Assembly (NCBI GenBank): GCA_965279355.1
Contig: OZ257155.1
Coordinates: 2,046,001 to 2,110,000, forward strand
Length of the DNA stretch: 64,000 bases
Source of the DNA: G965279355 sp965279355
Lineage (GTDB): Bacteria > Pseudomonadota > Alphaproteobacteria > CACIAM-22H2
Direction: 5' to 3'
The notes beneath the pieces are model-generated. The model worked only from the letters and a program-made list of their open reading frames with translations, was not told the origin of the DNA and ran no database searches. Shown piece by piece: positions 24,854 to 33,635 of the stretch. Position 1 is the stretch's first letter. The number at the start of each line of letters is the position of its first letter. Both the position numbers and the translations under genes were made by a program.

Positions 24854-26710
24854 CGGCCAGACGAATGCGATCAGCGGCACGGCAAGCACGACTACCAGCA
24901 CGCTGAGCGGCAGGCCCAGCCGCCAGTAGTCGCTGAACCGGTAGCCGCCCGGCCCCATGACCAGCGTATTGCACTGATGGCCGACCGGCGTGAGGAAGTC
25001 GCATGCCGCACCCACCGCGACCGCCATCAAAAACGGATCGGGATTGAGTCCCAGGCGCTGCGCGAAGCTCGCGCCGATCGGCGCCATCACCAACACCGTC
25101 GCCGCGTTGTTGAGAAAAGGCGTCACGGCCATTGCCGTCACCATGATTAGGCCCAGCATGATCATGGCCGGCGCGCCCTGCGCGCCCTGTGACAGCAGCC
25201 CGGCGATCAGCTCGGAACCGCCGGTCGTCCGCAGCGCATCGCTGATCGGTATCAGGGCCGCGAGCATGACAAGGATCGGCCACTCGATAGCCGCATAAGC
25301 TTCGTCGAGCGGAAGCGCCCGCGAGACAACCATCGCCACCGCGGCGATCAGAAACGCCGTGGCGGCGGAGACAGCACCGGTTGCCGCCAGCACCATCGCC
25401 AGCACCAGAATGACGACAGCCCGATAGCGCGGGCGGTTGCCGCCCAGCTGCACCGGACGTTCGGCGAGTGGAATGCAGCCCAGCGCCGACAACCGGTCCT
25501 CAGGCGCGCTGGCCCGGACGACAAGAAGATCGCCCACCCGGAACGTCACGCCGCGCAGCCGCGTCGTCAGCGGCTCGCCATGTCGGCTAAGCGCCAGAAG
25601 ATTGATGCCGAACTGGTCCCGCAGCCGCAGGCTGCGCTCGGTCTGGCCGATCAGCCGCGAGCCCGGCGTCACAACCACTTCGGTGATCGGCGCCTCCAGC
25701 ATCTCGTCTTCCGCATCCTTCCTGGCGTCCTTCTTGCTGTCCTTCTTTTCCTCCTTTTTCGCTTCGCCTTCCTCTTTCGCCTCCTTGTCGGCGAACAGCT
25801 CAAGCCCGGCGCCGACGACGGTGCGGTCGATGGCATCGACGTCACCCTCCAGCACCAGGATATCGCCGGCGTAGAGAACCCAGTGGCTGGCCGGCGTATA
25901 CCGGCGGTTCTTTTCCCGAATGATCGCCGCCAGGGTCACATCGCCGCCGCCGATCTCCTCCAGTTCCTTCACGGTCTTGTCGACCAGCGGCGAGCCCGCA
26001 GGCAGCAAGACCTCTGCCTGATAGTTACCGACGGTGAAACCGGTCCCGGCCGCTTCGCCGTCCTGCTGTCGCAACAACCGCCAGCAGAACGCGACCAGGG
26101 TAATCCCGGCGATCGTCAGCGGAAGGCCGACCGGCATGAAGTCGAACATCGTGAAGGGTTCGCCCAGGATTTCCTGGCGCATGCGCGAGACGACGATGTT
26201 GGGCGAGGTGCCGATCAGCGTCATCAGCCCGCCAAGCAAGGCGCAGAACGACAGCGGCATCAGCAGGCGGGCGGGCGACGTCTTGTTGCGGCGCGAGAGC
26301 TGAATGGCGATCGGCAGGAAGATCGCCAGCGCCCCGATATTCTTCATGAACGCGGACAGGATCGCGACGATGAAGCCTAGCGAAATGATCTGGAGCTCGG
26401 TCGACTTCAGCCGCTGGATAAACGGACGCAGAACCAGTTCGGTGATCCCCGACCGGCTGATCGCGGCACTGACAACTAGTGCCGACGCGACGATGATGAC
26501 GATATCGTCCCCGAAGCCGCGGAACGCAGCATCGGCTTCGACAACCCCGAATCCAATTCCGGCCACCAGACCAAGCAGCGCCACGAGGTCGTAGCGGATA
26601 CCGCCCCAGATGAAGAGGCCGAGCACAACGGCAAGGATACCGAAAACGATAAAAGATTCGTGCGCCAGGACAGCCCCCTTAGCGCCGGGAAGGAAGCGCC
26701 GCGAAAGCAA
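24842..26710 (-). CDS. SLC13/DASS family permease with two RCK_C (TrkA-C) domains
   Basis: 622 aa. An N-terminal TM block has the anion-transporter motif LIGTSPNIVVSRM (about residue 165). Two TrkA-C domains (about 215-305 and 340-405) are separated by a highly charged Lys/Glu/Asp linker (about 307-337). A C-terminal TM block ends with the second family motif DFLTPVGHQCNTLVMGPGGYR. Such proteins import sulfate, citrate or dicarboxylates with Na+. The start is uncertain: no ATG is available; TTG 26710 is used, while CTG at 26668 follows a purine-rich AAGGGGG. Confidence 0.87.
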   Translation of the reverse strand: MLSRRFLPGAKGAVLAHESFIVFGILAVVLGLFIWGGIRYDLVALLGLVAGIGFGVVEADAAFRGFGDDIVIIVASALVVSAAISRSGITELVLRPFIQRLKSTELQIISLGFIVAILSAFMKNIGALAIFLPIAIQLSRRNKTSPARLLMPLSFCALLGGLMTLIGTSPNIVVSRMRQEILGEPFTMFDFMPVGLPLTIAGITLVAFCWRLLRQQDGEAAGTGFTVGNYQAEVLLPAGSPLVDKTVKELEEIGGGDVTLAAIIREKNRRYTPASHWVLYAGDILVLEGDVDAIDRTVVGAGLELFADKEAKEEGEAKKEEKKDSKKDARKDAEDEMLEAPITEVVVTPGSRLIGQTERSLRLRDQFGINLLALSRHGEPLTTRLRGVTFRVGDLLVVRASAPEDRLSALGCIPLAERPVQLGGNRPRYRAVVILVLAMVLAATGAVSAATAFLIAAVAMVVSRALPLDEAYAAIEWPILVMLAALIPISDALRTTGGSELIAGLLSQGAQGAPAMIMLGLIMVTAMAVTPFLNNAATVLVMAPIGASFAQRLGLNPDPFLMAVAVGAACDFLTPVGHQCNTLVMGPGGYRFSDYWRLGLPLSVLVVVLAVPLIAFVWPLSQ

Positions 26711-26743
26711 CCAACGCCCAGCGCGGTATTTGGTTCCGCGGTA

Positions 26744-27256
26744 TCAGGGTCGATAGCTGCGGAAGACCATGACCCCGGCCAGCGCCGTGACCCGGCCCTC
26801 AGTGACAAGCGGCGCCAGCAGGCGCTCATAAAGGCGCCAGTCACCCGGTCTCGCGGATTCCTTGTTGTTCTGGGTGTAGACCGGAAATCGCGACGTGACG
26901 CAGCGGCGATGCTCATCGAGCGTCTGCTCGAGTTCAGGGCCGGCCATCAGTTCACCCAGTGTCTTTCCCTTGAGATTGCCGTACTGGGTGACGATCCGCT
27001 GCCCGACAAGACTGAAACGGAAATCGTCATCCTCCACGTCGATCAGGAAAACAGAGGGGAGCAGCGGCGCAATTTCAATCGGATCCATGTCGCGCCGGGC
27101 GGGTGGTTCGCCGCCTCGGCATTTTGAGCGCCAGTACGCATAAAAGCGGTGGAGATGACTGTCCGCGTCCTCCGGCAGAGCATCGTCGCCGACAATGACC
27201 TGAAATCGCACGCGCGCCATTCTCAGCACCGGGACTCGCGCATCACGGTCCGACAT
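26744..27256 (-). CDS. PAS domain-containing protein (PAS_5, pfam07310 type)
   Basis: 170 aa from ATG 27256. The PAS_5 pattern is visible: LHRFYAYWRSKCRGGEPPARRDMDPIEIAPLLPSVFLIDVEDDDFRFSLVGQRIV, followed by GKTLGELM and a C-terminal strand segment with LLAPLVTEGRVTALAGVMVF. There is no output domain. These single-domain proteins are common in alphaproteobacteria and of unknown function; a second member is at 62756. It flanks a signalling island. Confidence 0.85.
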   Translation of the reverse strand: MSDRDARVPVLRMARVRFQVIVGDDALPEDADSHLHRFYAYWRSKCRGGEPPARRDMDPIEIAPLLPSVFLIDVEDDDFRFSLVGQRIVTQYGNLKGKTLGELMAGPELEQTLDEHRRCVTSRFPVYTQNNKESARPGDWRLYERLLAPLVTEGRVTALAGVMVFRSYRP

Positions 27257-27410
27257 CACAACCCTGCCACGAAGATCCGTATAGCCAACGATACCACTCC
27301 CGGAAAATTAACACTTCTTAACCACGGGCGCGTACTCACTGCAACCAAAGTCTGATTGGATCCGCAGGAGCGATCTGGTTCTTTCGCTTGCGACAAAGGA
27401 CACCCAAGAG

Positions 27411-27650
27411 ATGCAGAACCAGATCAGCGAACATCGCTTCAGCGACTGGGAAATCGCCGTCATGGCATTCCTGGTGAAAGGCCGCTCGCCACAGGAGATC
27501 GGCGCTGCCCTTGGTGTCAGCGTGAATACGACGCGCGGCTATCTGCGGAAAGTCTTCGAGAAGACCGGCACGAGCGACTGCTTCTCAGCCGCGCAATGGG
27601 CCGCAGCGTGGCTGCCGCTTCTCTATCAGGCTCGCCACAGCCGGCACTGA
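27411..27650 (+). CDS. Minimal LuxR/GerE-type HTH protein (79 aa)
   Basis: 79 aa consisting of a GerE-type DNA-binding domain with no receiver or ligand domain: FSDWEIAVMAFLVKGRSPQEIGAALGVSVNTTRGYLRKVFEKTGTSD. A hydrophobic C-terminal tail follows (AAQWAAAWLPLLY). AAAGGA is 10 nt upstream of the ATG. It ends 25 nt from the stop of the convergent LOV-type kinase gene. A stand-alone HTH may act as a partner of the neighbouring two-component proteins, but this is inferred from position only. Confidence 0.82.
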   Translation: MQNQISEHRFSDWEIAVMAFLVKGRSPQEIGAALGVSVNTTRGYLRKVFEKTGTSDCFSAAQWAAAWLPLLYQARHSRH

Positions 27651-27675
27651 TAATCCAGACCGGCGCCGCGGGCGA

Positions 27676-30600
27676 TCAGGTGTCGAGGACCTGGCGGATC
27701 GCTTCCGCGAGTTCCGCCCTCTCATACGGTTTCCTAAGCAGCCGAACGCCCTGCGACAAGAGTTTACCTTCGCCATTGGGCGTATCGATATATCCCGAGG
27801 TCAGCAGGATTTTCAGTTGGGGCATGAGGCGTCGCGCCTCCTCGGCAAGCTGAATGCCGTTCATGCCGCCCGGCATCACGATGTCGGTGAACAGCATCGC
27901 GATTGAGCTATCGGCCGCCAGGACGGCAAGGGCCGATTTTGCATCGCTTGCGCCTATAGCCCGATACCCGAGTGTCGTCAGCTGACGGACAACATACTCC
28001 GCGACAAGTTCGTCGTCCTCGACAACGAGGATGGTCTCGGTCCCCTTCTTATCTTTTCCCGGCGGCCGCCGATCCGACGGCGATGCAGCCGCTTCCCGGG
28101 CATCCCGCGTCGCCAGCGGCAGGTAGAGGCGCACATCGGTGCCAACCCCAACCACGCTGTTGATGTCGACGAAGCCGCCGCTCTGCCGGACAAATCCATA
28201 GACGATGCTGAGGCCCAGCCCCGTTCCTTTTCCAAGTTCTTTTGTCGTGAAGAAGGGCTCGAAAACCCTGGCAAGAACGGCGGGCGTCATACCGGCGCCG
28301 CTGTCGGCAACCGAAATCACCACGTAATTTCCTGGAAGCCGGTCCGGATGCCCGGCGAGAGCCGCCTCGTCCAATTTCACGGATGACGTCGAGATTCTCA
28401 GAGTGCCGCCTTTGGACATTGCATCGCGGGCATTGACGGCCAGGTTGAGGATCGCCGTTTCAAGCTGCGAACGGTCGGAGACGATCGGCGGCAACCCCTC
28501 TTCCAGAGTCTTCTCTACGACAACGTGCGCCCCAAGCGTCCGCCGCAGCAGGGGTTCGAACTCCACAATCAGATGATTGAGCTCGATCGGTTCAGGCTGC
28601 AACGGCTGGCTCCGGGCGAAGGCAAGAAGCCGCTTGATCAGGTCGGCGGCCCGCTCGCCGGCCTGCCTGATCAGCGATGCCTGAGCCGAAATCCGTGCGT
28701 CGCCCGGAAACTGGTCGAGCAGCGAGCTGCTGTTGCCGAGGATGACGGTCAGCAGATTGTTGAAATCGTGCGCGATGCCACCGGTGAGCTGCCCGACGGT
28801 TTCCATTTTCTGAGTCTGATGGAGCTGCTCCTCAACCTGCCGCTGCACCGTCACATCGGTCAGGATACCGACCATATGCCGGGGCCCGTCGGCTCCACCG
28901 GGAATGGGCGTGATGCTCAACTCGTTCCAGAACTCCCGGCCATCCTTGCGATAATTGAGGAGAGTGACTGCCGCGGACCGGCAACCGGCAACCGCCTCGC
29001 GAAGCGTGCGAATCGCTGCAGCATCGGTCTGCGGGCCCTGGAGAAACCGGCAGTTGCGGCCAATGACTTCGTGCGCGGCGTAGCCGGTCATCGCCGAGAA
29101 GGCGGGATTCACGAAAGTAATCGGGCAGTCGGGCTGCGATGAATCCGTGATCACGACGCCGCCGCCCATGGCCTGGATCGCTGCTGCGAACTGCGCGCTT
29201 TCATCGGCCAGCTGACGCAGGCGGAATTCATCGTCGCGGCGGACAAGGATCGTCGACAGAAGATAAGCGATCGCCTGGCAGAACTGCGTGTCCTCGTCCG
29301 TAAAATCGCGCCGTGTCCGGCTATAGGCGCCGATGATACCGAACGACCGGCCTTTCGCCCGCAGCAGTACGTTGATGCCCGAGACGGCGCCATGCGAGCG
29401 AACCCAGGGCACCGGATTGAAGCGCGTGTCGCTCGTGTAATCGGAAACGACCACCGGCCCCTGATGCAGCAGTGAAAGCCCGGGCGGTGTCGGGACACTC
29501 ATACCGAACCGGGCAGTGCCGATCAGACCCGGCTCCCAGCCGACGCCGGCAGTGAGCAGGTACGATGCATCCTTCTCCAGCTGCAACATCTGACAAAGAT
29601 CGACCCTCAGCGCCGCGGCTAAAATCTCGCAGACCCGCTGCAAGAGTTTCCCGATCTCGATCTCTTCAAAAGCGAGCTGTCCGACGGCGGCGACGGCCTC
29701 CTGGTAACGGCCATAGGTGCGCGCGGCCTCGAGCGCCTTGTCGAGCTGCTGCCGCGTCCTTTCCGCTTCCTGCTCGGCAAGAATCTCGCGCGTGACATCC
29801 GTCGCCGTGCCGCGATAGCCAAGAAAATGGCCGTTCCCGTCGATCATCGGTTTGCCGCTCACCCGCCTGTATCGAGGACCGGCGGCCGTCATCTCGCAGT
29901 AATCGAAATCACGGAAGGGACGGCGATGCTCGAGATCATCGAGATGCTGCGCCGCGTCAGCCGGCAGATAATCGGGACTCATCAGGTCCCTTGCCGTTTT
30001 TCCGAGAATGCTGGCAGCCGAGGTGTTATGCGGCTCGCGACGACCGTAGAAGCCTTTAAAGCGGAGGTCCGGACCGGTTTCCCAGTACCAGTCCGATACC
30101 GAATCGGCAAAATCTTTAAAGCGCTGCTCGCTCTCACGCAGGGTTTCGCTGGAGACCTTCAAGGCACTTGCGACTTCTGAGAGTTCGCGTATTCCCAGCG
30201 TCTGTACGGCGGGGGAGCGATGGCCGGCACTTCCGGCAGCGGTTGCGAGCGCGTAAATGCCGTCAGAGAGGCGGCGGCCAACTAGGACGGCACCCAAAAG
30301 GCCCACAAACACTGTGGCCAGCCCGCCACCTCCGAAAATCGCAAAGTTGCGCCAGAACGGCTTGCGGTATTCAACGGCGGGAATGGCCAGACCGACGCTC
30401 CAGCCGGTCAGCTTCGACGGCGTAGTGACACCGAACGTCGTGATCCCTGTGTGATTAGTACCAGTCAGCGTTCGTTCGATTCCCCGCTGGGCGGCCTCCA
30501 GCATTTCCGGCAGAGCGGCTTTCTGCCCGATCAGTTCGCTGCCACGCGTGGACCGGGCAAGGATGGTCCCCTCGCGATCGAAGATGGTGGCGCTTGCCTT

Positions 30601-31167
30601 ATCCCCGATTCCGATGGATTCAAATAGCCGGCCCAGTTCACCAGGCGCCTGGCTGGCGGCCAGGATGTATTTCTGTCCGCGCCCGCTTGTCACCGGCACC
30701 GCGGCGACGGTGACCATGTCACCGGTAATAACGCTCCTGAACAAGATCGGGGAAACGGCCGGCCGCCCTGTCGTGACAACCCTTTCATATGGAAAAAAAC
30801 GCGGCGTTGGGAACTTCGCATCGAGCGGCGACGATGTGTTGAAGACGATCGCCGATGCGTCGCCCGTGAGCAGGGTCAATGTTTTCCAGTGCGGCTGACT
30901 GGCAAGGATACGCTTCGCTTCGGCGTAGACCAACTCGAGGTCCCCATCGACCATCGCGGTCGAGACCGCCATGGCACTTAGCGTGTCGAGGGTATCCCCC
31001 ATGCGAATGTCGAGAGCGGAGGCGATCGTTCGCGCGGTCAGGAAAAGACCGCGCTCTATCTCGGTCTGTTCGCTACGGGTATTGACGATCACCGCGACGG
31101 CGGCAGCGATCAGGATCGGAAGAAGCCCGGCAAAACCGACGAGAAAAAGATAGCGCCGGAGACTCAA
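27676..31167 (-). CDS. Membrane-bound hybrid histidine kinase with PAS, GAF and LOV (blue-light) domains
   Basis: 1163 aa, TTG start (GGGGTGA 6 nt upstream). TM1 about 8-28, a Cache-like extracytoplasmic sensor about 30-270, TM2 about 276-296, PAS about 345-460, GAF about 490-645. A second PAS (about 660-775) carries the LOV photoactive motif GRNCRFLQ with C706, and NYRKDGREFWN with N738 and N748. HisKA (GGIAHDFNN, H800), HATPase (NARDAM, GTGLGLSIV) and a C-terminal receiver (D1095 in FTDIVMPGG) follow. The LOV residue usually Gln is L769 (MVGILTDVT). Probably a flavin photosensor combined with a periplasmic ligand sensor; the target is unknown, with the divergent receiver protein a candidate. 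Confidence 0.92.
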   Translation of the reverse strand: MSLRRYLFLVGFAGLLPILIAAAVAVIVNTRSEQTEIERGLFLTARTIASALDIRMGDTLDTLSAMAVSTAMVDGDLELVYAEAKRILASQPHWKTLTLLTGDASAIVFNTSSPLDAKFPTPRFFPYERVVTTGRPAVSPILFRSVITGDMVTVAAVPVTSGRGQKYILAASQAPGELGRLFESIGIGDKASATIFDREGTILARSTRGSELIGQKAALPEMLEAAQRGIERTLTGTNHTGITTFGVTTPSKLTGWSVGLAIPAVEYRKPFWRNFAIFGGGGLATVFVGLLGAVLVGRRLSDGIYALATAAGSAGHRSPAVQTLGIRELSEVASALKVSSETLRESEQRFKDFADSVSDWYWETGPDLRFKGFYGRREPHNTSAASILGKTARDLMSPDYLPADAAQHLDDLEHRRPFRDFDYCEMTAAGPRYRRVSGKPMIDGNGHFLGYRGTATDVTREILAEQEAERTRQQLDKALEAARTYGRYQEAVAAVGQLAFEEIEIGKLLQRVCEILAAALRVDLCQMLQLEKDASYLLTAGVGWEPGLIGTARFGMSVPTPPGLSLLHQGPVVVSDYTSDTRFNPVPWVRSHGAVSGINVLLRAKGRSFGIIGAYSRTRRDFTDEDTQFCQAIAYLLSTILVRRDDEFRLRQLADESAQFAAAIQAMGGGVVITDSSQPDCPITFVNPAFSAMTGYAAHEVIGRNCRFLQGPQTDAAAIRTLREAVAGCRSAAVTLLNYRKDGREFWNELSITPIPGGADGPRHMVGILTDVTVQRQVEEQLHQTQKMETVGQLTGGIAHDFNNLLTVILGNSSSLLDQFPGDARISAQASLIRQAGERAADLIKRLLAFARSQPLQPEPIELNHLIVEFEPLLRRTLGAHVVVEKTLEEGLPPIVSDRSQLETAILNLAVNARDAMSKGGTLRISTSSVKLDEAALAGHPDRLPGNYVVISVADSGAGMTPAVLARVFEPFFTTKELGKGTGLGLSIVYGFVRQSGGFVDINSVVGVGTDVRLYLPLATRDAREAAASPSDRRPPGKDKKGTETILVVEDDELVAEYVVRQLTTLGYRAIGASDAKSALAVLAADSSIAMLFTDIVMPGGMNGIQLAEEARRLMPQLKILLTSGYIDTPNGEGKLLSQGVRLLRKPYERAELAEAIRQVLDT

Positions 31168-31251
31168 AGCGATTCACCCCAGCCAGAAGCGACTCATCGG
31201 TACGTCGAGGATAACGCAATACAAATAGGCCAGAAGGAGCCCGATCCTTCA

Positions 31252-31265
31252 TTGACCTGGATCAA
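31252..31265. promoter_or_regulatory. FNR/FixK-type box (TTGAC-N4-ATCAA)
   Basis: ttgacctggatcaa matches the FNR/Anr/FixK consensus TTGAT-N4-ATCAA with one mismatch. It lies in the divergent region, 85 bp from the LOV kinase start and about 150 bp from the receiver gene start, suitable for activation of either. This suggests oxygen or redox control of a light-sensing system. Confidence 0.5.
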
Positions 31266-31416
31266 TCGAAGGGCGACGACGCAAACTTTTCTAGCCTTAA
31301 TGCCAGCCAGTTACTTGACGATATCCCGAGATGCTGTCTGAGTGAAGAGCAATACGGTCGCCAAAATCTTAACTAACACGAGCAGCAATTCGGCTAAGCG
31401 GATCGACGGTACAGAC

Positions 31417-31815
31417 ATGGCCCTCATACTGATTGTCGACGACGACCCTCTCGTCCGGGAGTCCATCAAGGTCATTCTTGCCGCCGAGGGGCATGAGATC
31501 GTGGAGGCCGAGAACGGAAAACGCGCAGATGCTTTCTTCAAGAACCGACCTCCCGACCTGATGATTACGGACATCCTGATGCCGGAGCGGGAGGGCATCG
31601 AGACGATCATGAATGTCCGCGCCAGCCATCCGGACATGAAGATCCTCGCCATCTCCGGCGGCGGACGCAGCGGACAAATGGACTTCCTCGAAGTCGCGCA
31701 GAAATTCGGCGCGCACGCGACGCTCAAGAAGCCCTTCGATCGCCGGACGCTGCTGGATGCCGTGGAGCCGCTTCTTCCGCGTCAAGCAAAGCGATCCCGC
31801 ACCAATACTCCTTAA
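31417..31815 (+). CDS. Single-domain response regulator (receiver)
   Basis: 132 aa from ATG 31417; a GTG 75 nt upstream adds a tail unlike receiver domains. LIVDDDP forms the acidic pocket, D52 (LMITDILMPERE) is the phospho-acceptor, S80 the switch residue and K105 (LKKPF) the conserved lysine. There is no output domain. It is divergent from the LOV kinase and shares the intergenic region containing the FNR-like box, so it is the probable partner. It converges on an MFS gene with overlapping stops (TTAA). Confidence 0.9.
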   Translation: MALILIVDDDPLVRESIKVILAAEGHEIVEAENGKRADAFFKNRPPDLMITDILMPEREGIETIMNVRASHPDMKILAISGGGRSGQMDFLEVAQKFGAHATLKKPFDRRTLLDAVEPLLPRQAKRSRTNTP

Positions 31816-33023
31816 GCCGACTGTGGTTGCGCACGGGCGCGCTCGGACGGAAGCGGCGGAAACGCGAGGGCAATAGCCGCCGCGCCCAGCCCGATCGCGA
31901 ACGAGCCGACATAAAGCCATCCGTAACTGTTGTACGTATCGAAGATCCAGCCGCCGACGGCGGGCCCGAGCGCCATGCCGAGACTTGAAACAAGCGTCGC
32001 CGCGCCGAACACCGAGCCCATGATATGCGGGCCGAAATATTCGCGGGCAAGCACGGCATAGAGCGGCATCACACCGCCATAGGCGAAACCGAAAACCGCG
32101 GAGACGACATAGAACTCCTCGAGACGGACCGCATAGACGAACGCCCCGGCGGCAAAGGCTTGAAGCAGGAGTGCTGCGACGATCACGCGCTTCACACCCA
32201 GCCGGTCGGCCAGAAGGCCCAGCGCCACACGACCGCCCAGACCGGCCAGCCCTTCAAGGCTGTAAATGCTGACCGCCGCCATGGCGGAAATTCCGCAGCT
32301 CATCGCGTAGCTCACGGTGTGGAAGATCGGCCCCGAATGCATGGCGCAGCAGGCGAAGAAAGTCAGCGCCAGCACGATGAACTGCGGCGAGCGCATCGCC
32401 GCCCAGACCGTTGAGGCGCCGCTGGACCCTGCCTCGACGGCACCGGACGCCCCCGTGAGCGCGGGCGCGCTGCGCACCAGGAACGACGCGGGAATCAGCA
32501 GCGCCCAGGACCCAATCCCGATGATCATCTGCGCCACGCGCCAGTCGACCATCGTCAGCAGCCAGCCAGCCAATGGCGAAATCGTCATCGGCGCGACGCC
32601 GACGCCCGTGGAGACAAGCGCCACGGCCAGCCCGCGATTCTCGTCGAACCAGGAGGTCGTCGTCGCGATCATCGGCGCGAAGAACGCACCGGTGGCAAGA
32701 CCGAGCAGAACGCCATAGGCGAGCTGGAATTCGATCAGCGAGGCGGCGCGGCTGGCAAGCACGAGACCAAGGCCAAGCAACACCGCACCAGCCAGCACCA
32801 CGATGCGTGGCCCGAAGCGGTCGCTCATCGTCCCCCAGACGAAACCGCCGACACCCATGGCGAGGAAGTTGAGTGTCATGGCGGTCGAGACGCCGGCGCG
32901 GCTCCATCCGGTGTCGACCGTGATCGCCTGCAGGAAGACGGCCAGCGAGAACATCGCGCCGACGGCAACACAGGTCATCAGGGCACCGGCCGCGACGATG
33001 ACCCATCCGTAATGCAGCTTCAT
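31812..33023 (-). CDS. MFS transporter, OFA/monocarboxylate-like, 12 TM
   Basis: 403 aa, 12 hydrophobic segments. Family features are HYGWVIVAAGALMTCVAVGAMFSLAVFLQ at the start, GTMSDRFGPR (motif A) after TM2, and the large central loop rich in Ala/Ser/Gly. OFA-type carriers exchange small organic acids such as oxalate/formate. It is divergent from an HxlR regulator (111 bp apart), which probably controls it. Confidence 0.87.
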   Translation of the reverse strand: MKLHYGWVIVAAGALMTCVAVGAMFSLAVFLQAITVDTGWSRAGVSTAMTLNFLAMGVGGFVWGTMSDRFGPRIVVLAGAVLLGLGLVLASRAASLIEFQLAYGVLLGLATGAFFAPMIATTTSWFDENRGLAVALVSTGVGVAPMTISPLAGWLLTMVDWRVAQMIIGIGSWALLIPASFLVRSAPALTGASGAVEAGSSGASTVWAAMRSPQFIVLALTFFACCAMHSGPIFHTVSYAMSCGISAMAAVSIYSLEGLAGLGGRVALGLLADRLGVKRVIVAALLLQAFAAGAFVYAVRLEEFYVVSAVFGFAYGGVMPLYAVLAREYFGPHIMGSVFGAATLVSSLGMALGPAVGGWIFDTYNSYGWLYVGSFAIGLGAAAIALAFPPLPSERARAQPQSA

Positions 33024-33134
33024 GGTGGCTTCACCCCTAAACTGATCTCATTTCACTACCAGTTGTATTTTAGGATCACTATGGGAGAATGCAACCGGTT
33101 TTCTTGAAGACGAACGGAGCCGCCGCAAACCGAC

Positions 33135-33635
33135 ATGACTGATGAGATTCGCTCAGGCTGCCCGATCAACCTCTCGCTCGAGGTGCTCGGCGACAAATGG
33201 AGCCTGATTGTCATCCGCGACATCATCTTCGGCGGACGTCGCCACTTCCGCGAACTGCTGACGCAGTCGCTGGAAGGCATCTCCTCCAGCATCCTCGCCG
33301 ACCGGCTCAAGATGCTGCTGGAGCAAGGCATCGTCACCAAAGCCGACGATCCCAGCCACAAGCAGAAGGCGATCTACAGCCTGACCGAACAGGGCATCGA
33401 ACTAGTCCCCGTCCTCGCCCATCTGGCTGCCTGGGGCCGCAAATATCTGCCGGCCTCGGAAGAACTCAGCATCCGCGCCCAGCTTCTGGAAGAAGGTGGG
33501 CCGAAGCTTTGGCGGGAATTCATGGATGAACTGCGCGTGGAGCACTTGGGCCAGGGCGCACGTCGCAAATCGAGCCCGTCGATCGCAGAGCGTCTGGATG
33601 CCGCCTATCGGGAAGTCGCTGCCGGGAAACGCTAG
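33135..33635 (+). CDS. HxlR family transcriptional regulator
   Basis: 166 aa winged-helix regulator: the signature CPINLSLEVLGDKWSLIVIRDIIFGGRRHFRELL at residues 9-43, with C9 in the position of the redox- or aldehyde-sensing cysteine of HxlR proteins. GISSSILADRLKMLLEQGIV and the wing HKQKAIYSLTEQGIELVPVL follow. A C-terminal extension of about 50 residues is unassigned. It is divergent from the MFS gene and converges with the ABC permease gene (stop overlap CTAG). Confidence 0.92.
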   Translation: MTDEIRSGCPINLSLEVLGDKWSLIVIRDIIFGGRRHFRELLTQSLEGISSSILADRLKMLLEQGIVTKADDPSHKQKAIYSLTEQGIELVPVLAHLAAWGRKYLPASEELSIRAQLLEEGGPKLWREFMDELRVEHLGQGARRKSSPSIAERLDAAYREVAAGKR

